Shown piece after piece: positions 31,738 through 40,640 of a DNA stretch of 64,000 nucleotides. The position numbers were made by a program, and so were the translations under genes. Under the pieces are notes generated by a model, which was not told the DNA's origin, searched no databases, and saw only the letters and a program-made list of their open reading frames with translations. Location: NCBI GenBank assembly GCA_900314755.1, contig OMWH01000002.1, forward strand, positions 89,926 through 153,925, written 5' to 3'. How positions within the stretch are numbered: position 1 is the stretch's first letter; each line of letters begins with the position of its first letter. The stretch comes from an uncultured Prevotellaceae bacterium (GTDB lineage: Bacteria; Bacteroidota; Bacteroidia; Bacteroidales; Bacteroidaceae).

Positions 31738-32589
31738 TTATGCCTCCTCGGGAGTTGGAGTATCCTCCGCAGCTTTCTTCGTAGTCTTGCGGATAGCACG
31801 CTTACGTGTCTTCTTCTCCTCCACACCTGTCGGAGTAATCTTAACACCTGCCAACTCCGGGTCTATCATGATACGACCGCAGTACTCACAAACGATGATT
31901 TTCTTGTGCATCTTGATATCCAACTGACGCTGGGGTGGAATCTTATTGAAGCAACCACCGCAGGCATCACGCTGTACATAGACGATTCCGAGACCGTTAC
32001 GGGCATTCTTACGGATACGCTTGAAAGATGTCAAGAGACGAGGCTCAATCTTTGCCTCCAAATCCTTCACCTTTGCCTTCAACTTATCCTCCTCGGCACG
32101 GGTCTCTTCCATGATCTCGTCCAGTTCACCCTTCTTTACCTCCAGAGCCTGCTGACGGTCCTGGATAATCTCCTGGTTCTTGGCAAGTTCCTCCTGTTTC
32201 TCTTCAATACGGAACTGTGCCTCTTTGATTTTCTTGTTGCACAGCTCTATCTCGAGAGACTGGAACTCAATCTCCTTAGTCAGTGTGTCGTACTCACGGT
32301 TGTTCTTCACATCGTTCAACTGGTTCTTGTAACGCTCCACACTAGCTTTTGCTGTCTCTATCTCACCTTTTTTCTGTGAGATAGCCACCTCATACTCTTT
32401 GATATCACTCTGTATCTTATCAATACGAGTGGTCAAGCCTGCGATCTCATCCTCAAGGTCTTGTACTTCCAGAGGCAGTTCACCTCTCAAGGCACGCTTC
32501 TCGTCAATACCAGAGAGCGTGGTCTGCAGCTGATAGAGAGTCTTCAGACGCTCCTCAACCGGCATGTCTGTTGGGTCTTTCTTTGCCAT
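31738..32589 (-). CDS. Coiled-coil zinc-ribbon protein (CT398-like, C4-type)
   Basis: 283 residues. Residues about 20-195 are a long coiled coil (repeated Glu/Lys/Gln heptads), followed by a zinc ribbon with Cys pairs CGGC and CEYC, and a basic/acidic tail ending in TPEEA. The family has been linked to nucleic-acid binding and, in Chlamydia CT398, to sigma-54 and secretion partners; the role here is unknown. The nif3 gene lies 52 bp upstream on the same strand, so they are likely co-transcribed. Confidence 0.85.
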   Translation of the reverse strand: MAKKDPTDMPVEERLKTLYQLQTTLSGIDEKRALRGELPLEVQDLEDEIAGLTTRIDKIQSDIKEYEVAISQKKGEIETAKASVERYKNQLNDVKNNREYDTLTKEIEFQSLEIELCNKKIKEAQFRIEEKQEELAKNQEIIQDRQQALEVKKGELDEIMEETRAEEDKLKAKVKDLEAKIEPRLLTSFKRIRKNARNGLGIVYVQRDACGGCFNKIPPQRQLDIKMHKKIIVCEYCGRIMIDPELAGVKITPTGVEEKKTRKRAIRKTTKKAAEDTPTPEEA

Positions 32590-32641
32590 AGTTTTTCTTT
32601 TATTTTTTCAACATTCGATATTTCGTTATTTCGATATTCGA

Positions 32642-33427
32642 CTAAAGATAAATAATCGGGTTAGTGCATGTCTCAGCGATTTCGGCACGTATCTCCGGAC
32701 ACTCCTTCTGAATGATGTCACGGAATATCTCGCTGGTATACTGCTCACTCTGATAATGCCCGATGACACATATCTGGATGCGCTGCTCATAACCGAAATA
32801 CTGGTGATAGTGCATCTCCCCTGTGATAAAGGCATCAGTTCCTTGCCGAAGGGCATCGTCAAGCAGGAAATCACCGGCACCGCCACAGATGGCGACACGC
32901 TGGATAGGACGGCGTAGCAACTCATTGCACATGGCACACTCCACATCAAACTGCTTTTTCACGAACAGCACAAAGTCATCGGCAGCCATTGCCTCTGGCA
33001 ATACACCGACAACACCGCTACCAGCCTCTATACCATCTACCGTCTTTTGAGCGAAGAACCTAACATCCTTCAGTCCCAAGTGCTCTGCAATCTTCCAATT
33101 GACTCCATCCTGTGCATTATCCATATTGGTATGCATCGAGATGACAACGACATCATGTTTGATAGCCTTGACGACAGCGCGCTGCACGTCATTCGCATCC
33201 GTTATCTGTTTCAGTCCGCGGAACAGCAAGGGATGATGGCTCACGATGAGGTTACACCCCTTCGCGATTGCCTCGTCAACAATGCGTTCGTTGACATCCA
33301 GACACAATAATGCCCCTGAAACCTCCGCCTCTGTCAGTCCTACTTGCAGGCCAGCATTATCCCAGCTTTCCTGTAAGGGCAGAGGCGCGAATCGTTCAAG
33401 GGCGCTCAGCACTTGCTTTATCTTCAC
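32642..33427 (-). CDS. Nif3-like dinuclear metal centre protein
   Basis: 261 residues, short form of the family (no PII-like insertion). Metal ligands are visible in SHHPLLFRG, HTNMDNAQDG and GEMHYHQ, and GGAGDFLLDDA is conserved. Nif3/YbgI proteins form toroidal hexamers with two metal ions; in some species they are linked to GTP cyclohydrolase I type activity. Physiological role unsettled. Upstream of the zinc-ribbon gene. Confidence 0.9.
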   Translation of the reverse strand: MKIKQVLSALERFAPLPLQESWDNAGLQVGLTEAEVSGALLCLDVNERIVDEAIAKGCNLIVSHHPLLFRGLKQITDANDVQRAVVKAIKHDVVVISMHTNMDNAQDGVNWKIAEHLGLKDVRFFAQKTVDGIEAGSGVVGVLPEAMAADDFVLFVKKQFDVECAMCNELLRRPIQRVAICGGAGDFLLDDALRQGTDAFITGEMHYHQYFGYEQRIQICVIGHYQSEQYTSEIFRDIIQKECPEIRAEIAETCTNPIIYL

Positions 33428-33538
33428 GCTTCTAAAATTTTTGCAAAGGTATAAAGAAAAAATGAAGAATTAAAAGATTGAAGAATTGAAATGCCTTTTC
33501 TTGTCGTTTTTTAACACTTCAATCCTTCAATTCCATTA

Positions 33539-33581
33539 ATCACTTCGCTTTGTAAAAGCGTCTTATGACGATTACTTTAAT
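33539..33581 (+). repeat. Dispersed palindromic repeat, copy 3
   Basis: ATCACTTCGCTTTGTAAAAG and following CGTCTTATGACGATTACTTT correspond to copy 1 (12361-12400) with several changes, one of which (G to A in the 5' arm, C to T in the 3' arm) keeps a base pair. It is again flanked by TTCAATCCTTCAATTC-type repeats. Confidence 0.7.
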
Positions 33582-33584
33582 TCT

Positions 33585-35006
33585 TCAATCCTTCTCATGA
33601 CAGTAGCTTGACCCATCAAAGCAATGAGTACACAGCCGCTCCTTAGGTATTCCGATAGACGTTATAAGGTCTTCCAGACTGGCGAACTTCACACTCGTCA
33701 GACCCAGGCGGCGGGCTATCTCATTGACCATCCGCTGGTATTCGGGTGAACCTGTCTTCGCATAAGCTTCCAGATTCTTGGAGTCATCACCCTCAAAATC
33801 CTTGATGATGCGACGGGTTATCAGTTCCAGGTCACTCTTCGACGAGGTGAATCCTATGTATTTACAGCCATAGACCAATGGCGGACACGAGATGCGTACA
33901 TGCACCTCCTTGGCACCATTCTCAAAGAAGGTGCGGACATTGTCACGCAACTGGGTACCACGGACGATGGAGTCATCACAGAACACGACACGCTGGTCTT
34001 TCAGCATTGCCGCATTAGGAATCAGTTTCATACGAGCCACCAGGTCACGACGCAACTGGTTACCAGGTGTAAACGAGCGCGGCCATGTCGGAGTATATTT
34101 TAGGACAGCACGCTTATAAGGTATCTTTTTACCATGTGAGTAGCCCAAAGCCATACCCACGCCAGAGTCAGGGATACCACAGACAAGGTCTGCTTCCAGG
34201 TCCTTGTCTTTCTCACCCATCAGGCAACCGTTCCTCTCACGCACCAACTCCGTGTTGATTCCCTCATAGTCACTGGCAGGAAAACCATAATATACCCAGA
34301 GGAAAGAGCATATCTGACAACGGCTGAGCGGTTTCTGCATCACCTCTACGCCATCGGCTCGCAAACGAACGATCTCACCGGGACCTACGTCACGCAGTAC
34401 TTGATAGTCAAGGTTAGGGAAACTCGTTGTCTCACTGGATACCGCATAGGCTCCTTCCTTTTTACCTATCACGATAGGTGTGCGTCCTAAGAAGTCACGG
34501 GCAGCGATGATACCGTCTTCTGTCAGTATCAGCATCGAACAAGAGCCGTCTATCTTCTGGTACACATTATTGATACCCTCCACAAAGGTATTACCCATAT
34601 TGATAAGCAGTGCCACCAGCTCCGTCTGGTTGATGTTGTTGGCAGACAACTCACTGAAATGCATTCTCTCTGCAAGCAACTCATCGGCAATCTCCCGCAG
34701 GTTATTGATTTTCGCCACGGTCACCACGGCATAGCGCCCCAAATGAGAATTCACGATCATCGGCTGCGGGTCCGTGTCGCTGATGACACCAACACCCTGT
34801 TTTCCCTTGAACGAGTCGAGTTCATCCTCAAAACGTGAACGGAAATAATGACGCTCCAACGAGTGGATAGAACGACTGAACCCCTTTTCCTCATCGAAAG
34901 TCACCAGTCCGGCGCGTTTTGTACCTAAGTGCGAGTTATAGTCTGTGCCGTAAAACAAGTCGTTTACGCAGTCCTTTGTTGAGATAGTGCCGAAAAAGCC
35001 TCCCAT
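33585..35006 (-). CDS. Amidophosphoribosyltransferase-like protein without catalytic Cys2
   Basis: 473 residues. N-terminal Ntn glutamine-amidotransferase fold and C-terminal PRTase domain (RVVFCDDSIVRGTQ is the PRPP motif). PurF normally begins Met-Cys-Gly, with Cys released as the nucleophile; here the chain begins Met-Gly-Gly-Phe-Phe-Gly, so the glutaminase cannot use the usual Cys. The C-terminus LCTHCFDGSSYC has cysteines that could bind metal. Likely a second, ammonia-dependent or divergent paralogue known in Bacteroidetes; product unproven. Confidence 0.85.
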   Translation of the reverse strand: MGGFFGTISTKDCVNDLFYGTDYNSHLGTKRAGLVTFDEEKGFSRSIHSLERHYFRSRFEDELDSFKGKQGVGVISDTDPQPMIVNSHLGRYAVVTVAKINNLREIADELLAERMHFSELSANNINQTELVALLINMGNTFVEGINNVYQKIDGSCSMLILTEDGIIAARDFLGRTPIVIGKKEGAYAVSSETTSFPNLDYQVLRDVGPGEIVRLRADGVEVMQKPLSRCQICSFLWVYYGFPASDYEGINTELVRERNGCLMGEKDKDLEADLVCGIPDSGVGMALGYSHGKKIPYKRAVLKYTPTWPRSFTPGNQLRRDLVARMKLIPNAAMLKDQRVVFCDDSIVRGTQLRDNVRTFFENGAKEVHVRISCPPLVYGCKYIGFTSSKSDLELITRRIIKDFEGDDSKNLEAYAKTGSPEYQRMVNEIARRLGLTSVKFASLEDLITSIGIPKERLCTHCFDGSSYCHEKD

Positions 35007-35128
35007 TTCCTTACCTTTATAAAATTAATACCTTTTTAGGCGTGCAAAGATACAAAAAAATCATCGTTTTCCATCAACTATATCATTTTTTTTGTATTTT
35101 TGTAGCGCATTATTGATTCATTCGGGTT

Positions 35129-35593
35129 ATGACGACACGACTTCAAATACTCATCGGACTGGTGATGCTGTTGCTCGGCGGAATGATTTACCTGCTGTTC
35201 CGCCCCACCACCCTCCTGCTCTTCCATACCTTGGACATAGTGGGACTGATGCCGTTGGTCACCGACTGGCGCACGCTTGCAGCCGCCTGCCAGCCGTCTG
35301 AGTTTGTCGTTTACTCCCTTCCCGGAGGCTTATGGGCAGCAGCCTATATCCTACTCGTAGTCAGCCTGTTAGGACGGGCACGCAGATGGCAGAGGATGAC
35401 GGTGGCAAGCATCATACCCTTGGTAGGCATCTGTTCCGAGCTGATGCAGCGGGCAGGACTGCTCCCTGGAGTTTTCGACACCGCCGACCTTGCCTGCTAT
35501 GCGGTGCCCCTTATAATATTAAATATGTATATAATCATTAAAAATCTATCTATATGGCAAGTTTCTTTGACCGCTTCAACAGTAAGCAACTGA
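35129..35593 (+). CDS. Small integral membrane protein
   Basis: 154 residues with about four hydrophobic segments (LIGLVMLLLGGMIYLLF, GGLWAAAYILLVVSLL, VASIIPLVGICSELM, YAVPLIILNMYIIIKNL). The SELMQ...PGVFDTADL arrangement in the last loop recalls VanZ-like proteins. Its 3' end overlaps the AAA+ gene by 40 bp in another frame, suggesting translational coupling. Function unknown. Confidence 0.65.
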   Translation: MTTRLQILIGLVMLLLGGMIYLLFRPTTLLLFHTLDIVGLMPLVTDWRTLAAACQPSEFVVYSLPGGLWAAAYILLVVSLLGRARRWQRMTVASIIPLVGICSELMQRAGLLPGVFDTADLACYAVPLIILNMYIIIKNLSIWQVSLTASTVSN

Positions 35594-36621
35594 CAATTGT
35601 TATCGTGTGTATCACTGCCTGCTTCCTCATGATGGGCGCATGCACCATGGTTCTCGGTAACGAGGACACAGATACCCAGAAAGAGAAAAAACTCGTCTTC
35701 GACGATGATGACGACGGCTCCGACGAAGGGGGACGCAAATATAAGTTCGTGGATAAGGAAGACCGTGAGGAGGGTGTCAAGGGTGACAGTATGGTAGTCA
35801 ACAAGGCACTGGAGGGTGACCCCTATAAGGAACTCGACGAACTGATCGGTCTGGAGGCTGTCAAGGGGGAGGTGCGCTCCCTTGCCAACTATGTCAAGGT
35901 GCAGAAGGCACGTAAGGAGAAAGGCCTGAAGACCACCAATCTCAACTACCACCTTGTCTTCACGGGCAGTCCTGGTACGGGAAAGACCACCGTGGCACGT
36001 ATCGTGGCACGTATCTATAAAGACTTAGGAATCCTCAAGAAAGGACATCTCGTAGAGACAGACCGTTCCGGACTTATCGGACAGTATGTGGGACAGACCG
36101 CTCCCCGTGTCAACCAGATGTGCGACTCCGCACTGGGTGGTGTCCTCTTTATCGACGAGGCGTATGCCCTTACCCAGAGCGACGCTGCCGCCGACTATGG
36201 CAAGGAGGCTGTTGCCACCTTGCTGAAGCGTATGGAGGACGACCGTGACCGTCTGGTGGTTATCGTGGCAGGCTATACCAACGAGATGAAGAAGTTCATC
36301 GATACCAACCCTGGTCTTGAGTCGCGTTTCAACCGCTACATCCACTTCCCCGACTATACTGCCGAAGAGCTTTACAAGATCTTCCGGATGTATCTGAAGA
36401 AGAATCAGTATACCATTACCAAGGAAGCCGCTTCGTTCGTCCAGGAGCATCTGGAGAACAAGGTAGCCACGAAAGACCGCAACTTCGGTAATGCCCGTTA
36501 TGTCCGTAACCTCTTCGAGAAGACCATCCAGGCACAGGCTAACCGTATAGCCAAGTCAGGAAAGGTCAGTGAGGAGGAACTCGTAGAGATAACCCTCTCA
36601 GATATTAAACGGGCAATATAA
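35554..36621 (+). CDS. Membrane-anchored AAA+ ATPase, CbbX/SpoVK-like
   Basis: 355 residues. One N-terminal transmembrane helix (VIVCITACFLMMGACTMVL), an acidic linker (DDDDDGSDE), then an AAA+ module with Walker A GSPGTGKTT, Walker B VLFIDEAYAL, sensor and arginine motifs (ESRFNRYIHFPDY), as in CbbX and SpoVK. The pore loop GQYVGQTAP is typical of this clade of remodelling ATPases. The acidic linker may bind a cytosolic partner. No rubisco or sporulation genes are near, so the client is unknown. Confidence 0.83.
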   Translation: MASFFDRFNSKQLTIVIVCITACFLMMGACTMVLGNEDTDTQKEKKLVFDDDDDGSDEGGRKYKFVDKEDREEGVKGDSMVVNKALEGDPYKELDELIGLEAVKGEVRSLANYVKVQKARKEKGLKTTNLNYHLVFTGSPGTGKTTVARIVARIYKDLGILKKGHLVETDRSGLIGQYVGQTAPRVNQMCDSALGGVLFIDEAYALTQSDAAADYGKEAVATLLKRMEDDRDRLVVIVAGYTNEMKKFIDTNPGLESRFNRYIHFPDYTAEELYKIFRMYLKKNQYTITKEAASFVQEHLENKVATKDRNFGNARYVRNLFEKTIQAQANRIAKSGKVSEEELVEITLSDIKRAI

Positions 36622-36627
36622 GTACTA

Positions 36628-37404
36628 TTACCAATCTTTCAGGCTCGCCTTCGACTCTATGCGGTTCTCCATGTCATCGGGAAGCGCATGGAAAAAGTCG
36701 AAGCCGGTCAGTCGCTCTATCTCATCAACGCTGCGGACAGCCTCCCTCATGGGCTGGCTGCTGCCGTTGTTCTCGTAGATAAAGCCGATGGCAGCGGCAT
36801 TCTTACCAGTGCGAAGCACCACCTTATAGAACGCCTCCGGTACAGTGATACGACGACTGCGCTGCCGTCCAATCGTCTTATGCTGACTGCCGCGGAGGAC
36901 AGGACCGCAGACGATATATACCCTGTCGTAACGCTTTGCCCATGTACGGCACAGCATCTCCAGGTCATTCCAGTCACCACCATTCAGTTTGCTGTTCTGC
37001 GGACAGATATTCGTCATCAGGAACGACTCCTCCTGTGCCCGCTGATTCCATTTGTTATCACCGGAGGGACACATGTGCCCACGACTGTACCCCGACTGCA
37101 TATAGTCGAACGTGGTGACGGGATTGTCCACATTCTCATCGGGATGAAAGGCAACACCCCTACGTTTATAACTGCCTGACACATGATTGCCTGTCAGATA
37201 CCACGCCACGGCGAGGGGAATACGCATGGACGGTGAGTACCATGCTTTATACGCATAGCGCTGCAGAGGAACGACATCCTTGTCAACACGCACATCCGTC
37301 AGACTGCTTTCTTGCTCTGACGGCACACTGTTCTTTACTTTCTGTCCACAGGACTGCAGACACAGCAGCGTCACGGCTGCTATTATAAGAGAGATTCTTT
37401 TCAT
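36628..37404 (-). CDS. DNA/RNA non-specific endonuclease, lipoprotein
   Basis: 258 residues. Signal with lipobox (LLCLQSC), so anchored in an envelope membrane. The beta-beta-alpha-metal nuclease motif appears as SRGHMCPSGDNK (catalytic His) followed by the metal-binding Asn in MTNICPQNSKLNGGDWNDLE cut to its core. NUC1/Serratia-type family that degrades DNA and RNA; extracytoplasmic nucleic-acid scavenging is inferred. It starts 3 bp after the FetB-like gene's stop, so it may be read with that operon. Confidence 0.87.
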   Translation of the reverse strand: MKRISLIIAAVTLLCLQSCGQKVKNSVPSEQESSLTDVRVDKDVVPLQRYAYKAWYSPSMRIPLAVAWYLTGNHVSGSYKRRGVAFHPDENVDNPVTTFDYMQSGYSRGHMCPSGDNKWNQRAQEESFLMTNICPQNSKLNGGDWNDLEMLCRTWAKRYDRVYIVCGPVLRGSQHKTIGRQRSRRITVPEAFYKVVLRTGKNAAAIGFIYENNGSSQPMREAVRSVDEIERLTGFDFFHALPDDMENRIESKASLKDW

Positions 37405-37407
37405 CGA

Positions 37408-38127
37408 TTAACTCATTCGGGTATAAATATAGATGGAGAATACCAGTATCAGCATCGTGCTGCACAGTGCCGCTGAGGTCATCAGCGCCAGGAAAGCGAT
37501 TGCCTGCAGGGGCTGCACACCACCGAGGAGCAGTCCGCACAGCAGGGAGGGCACGAAGACGAGTCCTACCAACAGCAACTGCGACAGGACGGGGGCGAAG
37601 GCTCTGGTGATCGACTTGGTCAGGAAGGGACGCAGTGCCTCCAACTGATTAGCACCGTTGCCACGCAGGTATTCGAACAGTTCCTTATGCGTACGGCGTT
37701 CCAGCACATAAGTGGTGATGCCTCGCTTGCAGACGAAGAGTGCCTCTGCCTGCAGCATCGTCATCACGGGGATGAAGACATCAGCGCTGAACAGACGACT
37801 GACATCCATCAGTAACAGCACCAGAACACCCATCACGAAGGTGACGATGGTCATACTGACATAGATAGGTACGGACTGCCACCGCTTGCGGCAATAGACA
37901 GCTGTCGCCACACCACTGCTAAGCAGCACCCACAGGATGTTCAGCCATGCCTTGTCCCACTGGAAGATGTAATAAAGGCATAATGCCATGACGGCAAGCA
38001 CGATGACCAGCCGCCCCATGACCGACGCCGACATCCGCAGGAAGCGGCGGTCTAAGCGGAATAGTATCAGGGCAGGCACCACCAACAGCAGGATGCCGAT
38101 GATCAGTCGTACGATAGTGATATTCAT
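37408..38127 (-). CDS. fetB: ABC transporter permease, FetB family (UPF0014)
   Basis: 239 residues with about seven membrane helices. VPALILFRLDRRFLRMS near the N-terminus, then GMLQAEALFVCKRG-type and LLCGLLLGGVQPLQAI motifs match the YbbM/FetB family, in E. coli an iron exporter that relieves oxidative stress. Overlaps the ATPase gene by 4 bp. Metal specificity is inferred from the family. Confidence 0.82.
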   Translation of the reverse strand: MNITIVRLIIGILLLVVPALILFRLDRRFLRMSASVMGRLVIVLAVMALCLYYIFQWDKAWLNILWVLLSSGVATAVYCRKRWQSVPIYVSMTIVTFVMGVLVLLLMDVSRLFSADVFIPVMTMLQAEALFVCKRGITTYVLERRTHKELFEYLRGNGANQLEALRPFLTKSITRAFAPVLSQLLLVGLVFVPSLLCGLLLGGVQPLQAIAFLALMTSAALCSTMLILVFSIYIYTRMS

Positions 38128-38684
38128 AATTGTATCTGATTTTGAAGGATTCTGGAATTGACGGCAAGGACGGTGGCACCCTTACGGGCAGCCTCTTGCA
38201 GCATTGAGTCGACGGTCTGCATCGTCTCCGCACTGACAGGTTGCGCCGGCTCGTCGACGACCAGCAAGCGCTTGCCTAACTGCATGGCATTCTGGAGCAA
38301 CAGCAGATAACGCTCGTCTGCCGACAGATCACTCCACCGCCGTCCGTCGGCAGGTACCCGGTACGATGCCTCCCCCTTATTGACTTTCAGTCCGAAGAGC
38401 ATTTCCGAGAGGTCGGCAATACTGTCATAGTCCTCTATCGCCGTCAGATGCTGCGGCACATAGGCTATCTGCCTGCGGAAATAGGGAGCCGACAGAGGGG
38501 TCAGCAGTTCTCCGTCAATACTGATATGTCCTTGATGAATCGGTATCAGCCCCAATACGGCACGCAGGACGGTGGTCTTGCCACACCCTCGCGAGCCTGT
38601 CAGACAGACCAGCTGACCATCGCCAACCGTCAGGGACAGCGAGCGGATGACGGGTTCTATTGTTACATTATGCAGTTCTAACAT
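38124..38684 (-). CDS. fetA: Degenerate ABC ATPase, FetA-like
   Basis: 186 residues from ATG 38684 (MLELHNVTIE), shorter than usual NBDs. Walker A GSRGCGKTT, Q-loop YVPQ and Walker B LLVVDEPA are present. The ABC signature is degenerate (DLSADERYLL in place of LSGGQ), and the switch His is Asn (LAVNSR). Forms a two-gene transporter with the FetB-like permease. Reduced ATPase activity or an asymmetric role is possible. Promoter TATCTTTGC at 38699-38707. Confidence 0.78.
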   Translation of the reverse strand: MLELHNVTIEPVIRSLSLTVGDGQLVCLTGSRGCGKTTVLRAVLGLIPIHQGHISIDGELLTPLSAPYFRRQIAYVPQHLTAIEDYDSIADLSEMLFGLKVNKGEASYRVPADGRRWSDLSADERYLLLLQNAMQLGKRLLVVDEPAQPVSAETMQTVDSMLQEAARKGATVLAVNSRILQNQIQL

Positions 38685-38750
38685 CGTCTTATTTTGGTGC
38701 AAAGATAATAAATTCTTTAAACTTTAACCTCTAAACTCTAAACTTTTTAT

Positions 38751-38759
38751 TACCTTTGC
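38751..38759 (+). promoter_or_regulatory. Promoter -7 box of aguA
   Basis: TACCTTTGC ends 4 nt before the aguA ATG at 38764; predicted leader 0-2 nt. The fetAB promoter is divergent. Confidence 0.75.
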
Positions 38760-38763
38760 AGCC

Positions 38764-39741
38764 ATGAAAACAAGAAAGAGGCGGATGCCTGCCGAATGGG
38801 AGAAGCAAAGTGCGGTGCAGTTGACATTGCCGAATGAGCATACCGACTGGGCTCCCATCCTGCCGGAGATAACGGCTGTCTATGAGGAGATGAAGCGGGA
38901 GATCAGCAAGCGTGAGCCGCTGATCATCGTGGACGACATCCCTCATAACGACACATGGGCACGTGACCATGGGTTTATCACCGTGGAGGAATCACCTGCC
39001 GCCGGTCAGCCATCCACCATCATCCTCCTCGACTTCTGCTTCAACGGCTGGGGCGGGAAGTTCCCTGCGGAACTGGACAATGCCCTCAACCGCCGGCTTT
39101 ACGAGCAGGGGCTGATGAAAGGCACGTATGAGCCACACCTCGACTTCGTCCTGGAAGGCGGGTCGATAGAGAGTGACGGCAAGGGTACCGTCTTCACGAC
39201 CCGTTGCTGTCTGATGGCTCCCCACCGCAACCAACCGCTGACACAAGAGGAGATAGAGGAGCGTCTGAAGGAGTACTTAGGTGCTGAGCGCATCGTATGG
39301 CTGAATCACGGCAGTCTGATAGGTGACGACACCGACGGTCATATCGACACCTTGGTACGCATCGCCCCTGACGACACCTTATTATATACGGGGGGCGACG
39401 AGGAGCACCCCGACCTCCTGGAGATGGAGAAGGAACTGCAGGGTCTGCGGACATGCGGGGACCGTCCCTACAGATTATTGAGACTACCCCTCCCCCGTCC
39501 CATCTATGATAGTGGTGAGAGGTCAGAGGTGAGAGGTGAGAGACTGCCTGCCACCTATGCCAACTACCTCGTCATCAACGGAGCGGTACTGGTTCCCACC
39601 TACGACCAGCCCGACCTCGACGAGGAGGCGATGCGCACGATTGGCGAGGCTTTCCCAGATAGGGAGATCATTGGCATCGACTGCCGTGCCGTCATCAAGC
39701 AACACGGCTCCCTGCACTGCTGCACGATGCAATATTATTAA
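38764..39741 (+). CDS. aguA: Agmatine deiminase
   Basis: 325 residues, peptidyl-arginine deiminase superfamily. NDTWARDHGF, EGGSIESDG, NHGSLIGDDTDGHIDT and the catalytic Cys in HGSLHC are present. It hydrolyses agmatine to N-carbamoylputrescine and ammonia. A GERSEVRGERL stretch near residues 251-261 is encoded by a GAGAGGT repeat and is probably a surface loop expansion. aguB follows 43 bp downstream and performs the next step towards putrescine. Confidence 0.93.
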   Translation: MKTRKRRMPAEWEKQSAVQLTLPNEHTDWAPILPEITAVYEEMKREISKREPLIIVDDIPHNDTWARDHGFITVEESPAAGQPSTIILLDFCFNGWGGKFPAELDNALNRRLYEQGLMKGTYEPHLDFVLEGGSIESDGKGTVFTTRCCLMAPHRNQPLTQEEIEERLKEYLGAERIVWLNHGSLIGDDTDGHIDTLVRIAPDDTLLYTGGDEEHPDLLEMEKELQGLRTCGDRPYRLLRLPLPRPIYDSGERSEVRGERLPATYANYLVINGAVLVPTYDQPDLDEEAMRTIGEAFPDREIIGIDCRAVIKQHGSLHCCTMQYY

Positions 39742-39784
39742 TAAGGTAATTAGGTAAAAAAGCAAAAGAGTAAAATAGGCAATC

Positions 39785-40639
39785 ATGAAGATAGGTATTA
39801 TACAGCAGCATAACACGGCGGATATCGCTGACAACAAGTCGAGACTTGCCGTGAAGATCGCCGACCTTGCGAAGGCGGGTGCGGAACTCATCGTATTGCA
39901 GGAACTGCATAACGGACTTTATTTCTGCCAGGTGGAGGATGTCAACAACTTCGACCTTGCCGAGACGATTCCCGGTCCGTCTACTGCTTTCTTCGGAGAA
40001 CTCGCCAAGGAATATGGCGTGGTCATTGTCACCTCCCTCTTCGAGCGCAGGGCTCCCGGACTCTATCATAACACCGCCGTCGTCCTGGAGAAGGACGGAG
40101 ACATTGCGGGCATCTACCGGAAGATGCATATACCCGATGACCCGGGGTATTACGAGAAGTTCTATTTCACACCCGGCGACTTAGGCTTTAAACCCGTCGA
40201 GACCTCCCTCGGCAAACTGGGAGTCCTCGTCTGCTGGGACCAGTGGTACCCGGAGGCAGCACGACTGATGGCACTGCAGGGTGCGGAACTGCTGATATAC
40301 CCTACCGCTATCGGCTACGACCCTCATGACACGAAAGAGGAACAGGAGCGTCAGCGCATGGCATGGCAGACCGTCCAGCGGGGACATGCCGTGGCAAACG
40401 GACTTCCCGTCGTCACCGTCAACCGTGTCGGGGAGGAGGATGGTGTACCGTTCTGGGGAACGTCCTTCGTGGCTGGTCCGCAGGGAGAACTGCTCTACGA
40501 GGCATCCACCACAGAGGAGGAATGTGTCATCGTCGAGGTGGATATGCAGCGCTCGGAACAGGTACGCCGCTGGTGGCCTTTCCTCCGTGACAGGAGAATA
40601 GAAGAATACAAGGATATAACTAAACGATTCATAGACTAA
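39785..40639 (+). CDS. aguB: N-carbamoylputrescine amidase
   Basis: 284 residues, nitrilase superfamily. The Glu-Lys-Cys triad is visible in LQELHNG, YRKMHIPDD and VCWDQWYPEA. It releases putrescine, CO2 and ammonia from N-carbamoylputrescine, the product of the neighbouring AguA. The glutamine synthetase gene starts 2 bp after its stop, which could capture the released ammonia. Confidence 0.93.
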   Translation: MKIGIIQQHNTADIADNKSRLAVKIADLAKAGAELIVLQELHNGLYFCQVEDVNNFDLAETIPGPSTAFFGELAKEYGVVIVTSLFERRAPGLYHNTAVVLEKDGDIAGIYRKMHIPDDPGYYEKFYFTPGDLGFKPVETSLGKLGVLVCWDQWYPEAARLMALQGAELLIYPTAIGYDPHDTKEEQERQRMAWQTVQRGHAVANGLPVVTVNRVGEEDGVPFWGTSFVAGPQGELLYEASTTEEECVIVEVDMQRSEQVRRWWPFLRDRRIEEYKDITKRFID

Positions 40640-40640
40640 T

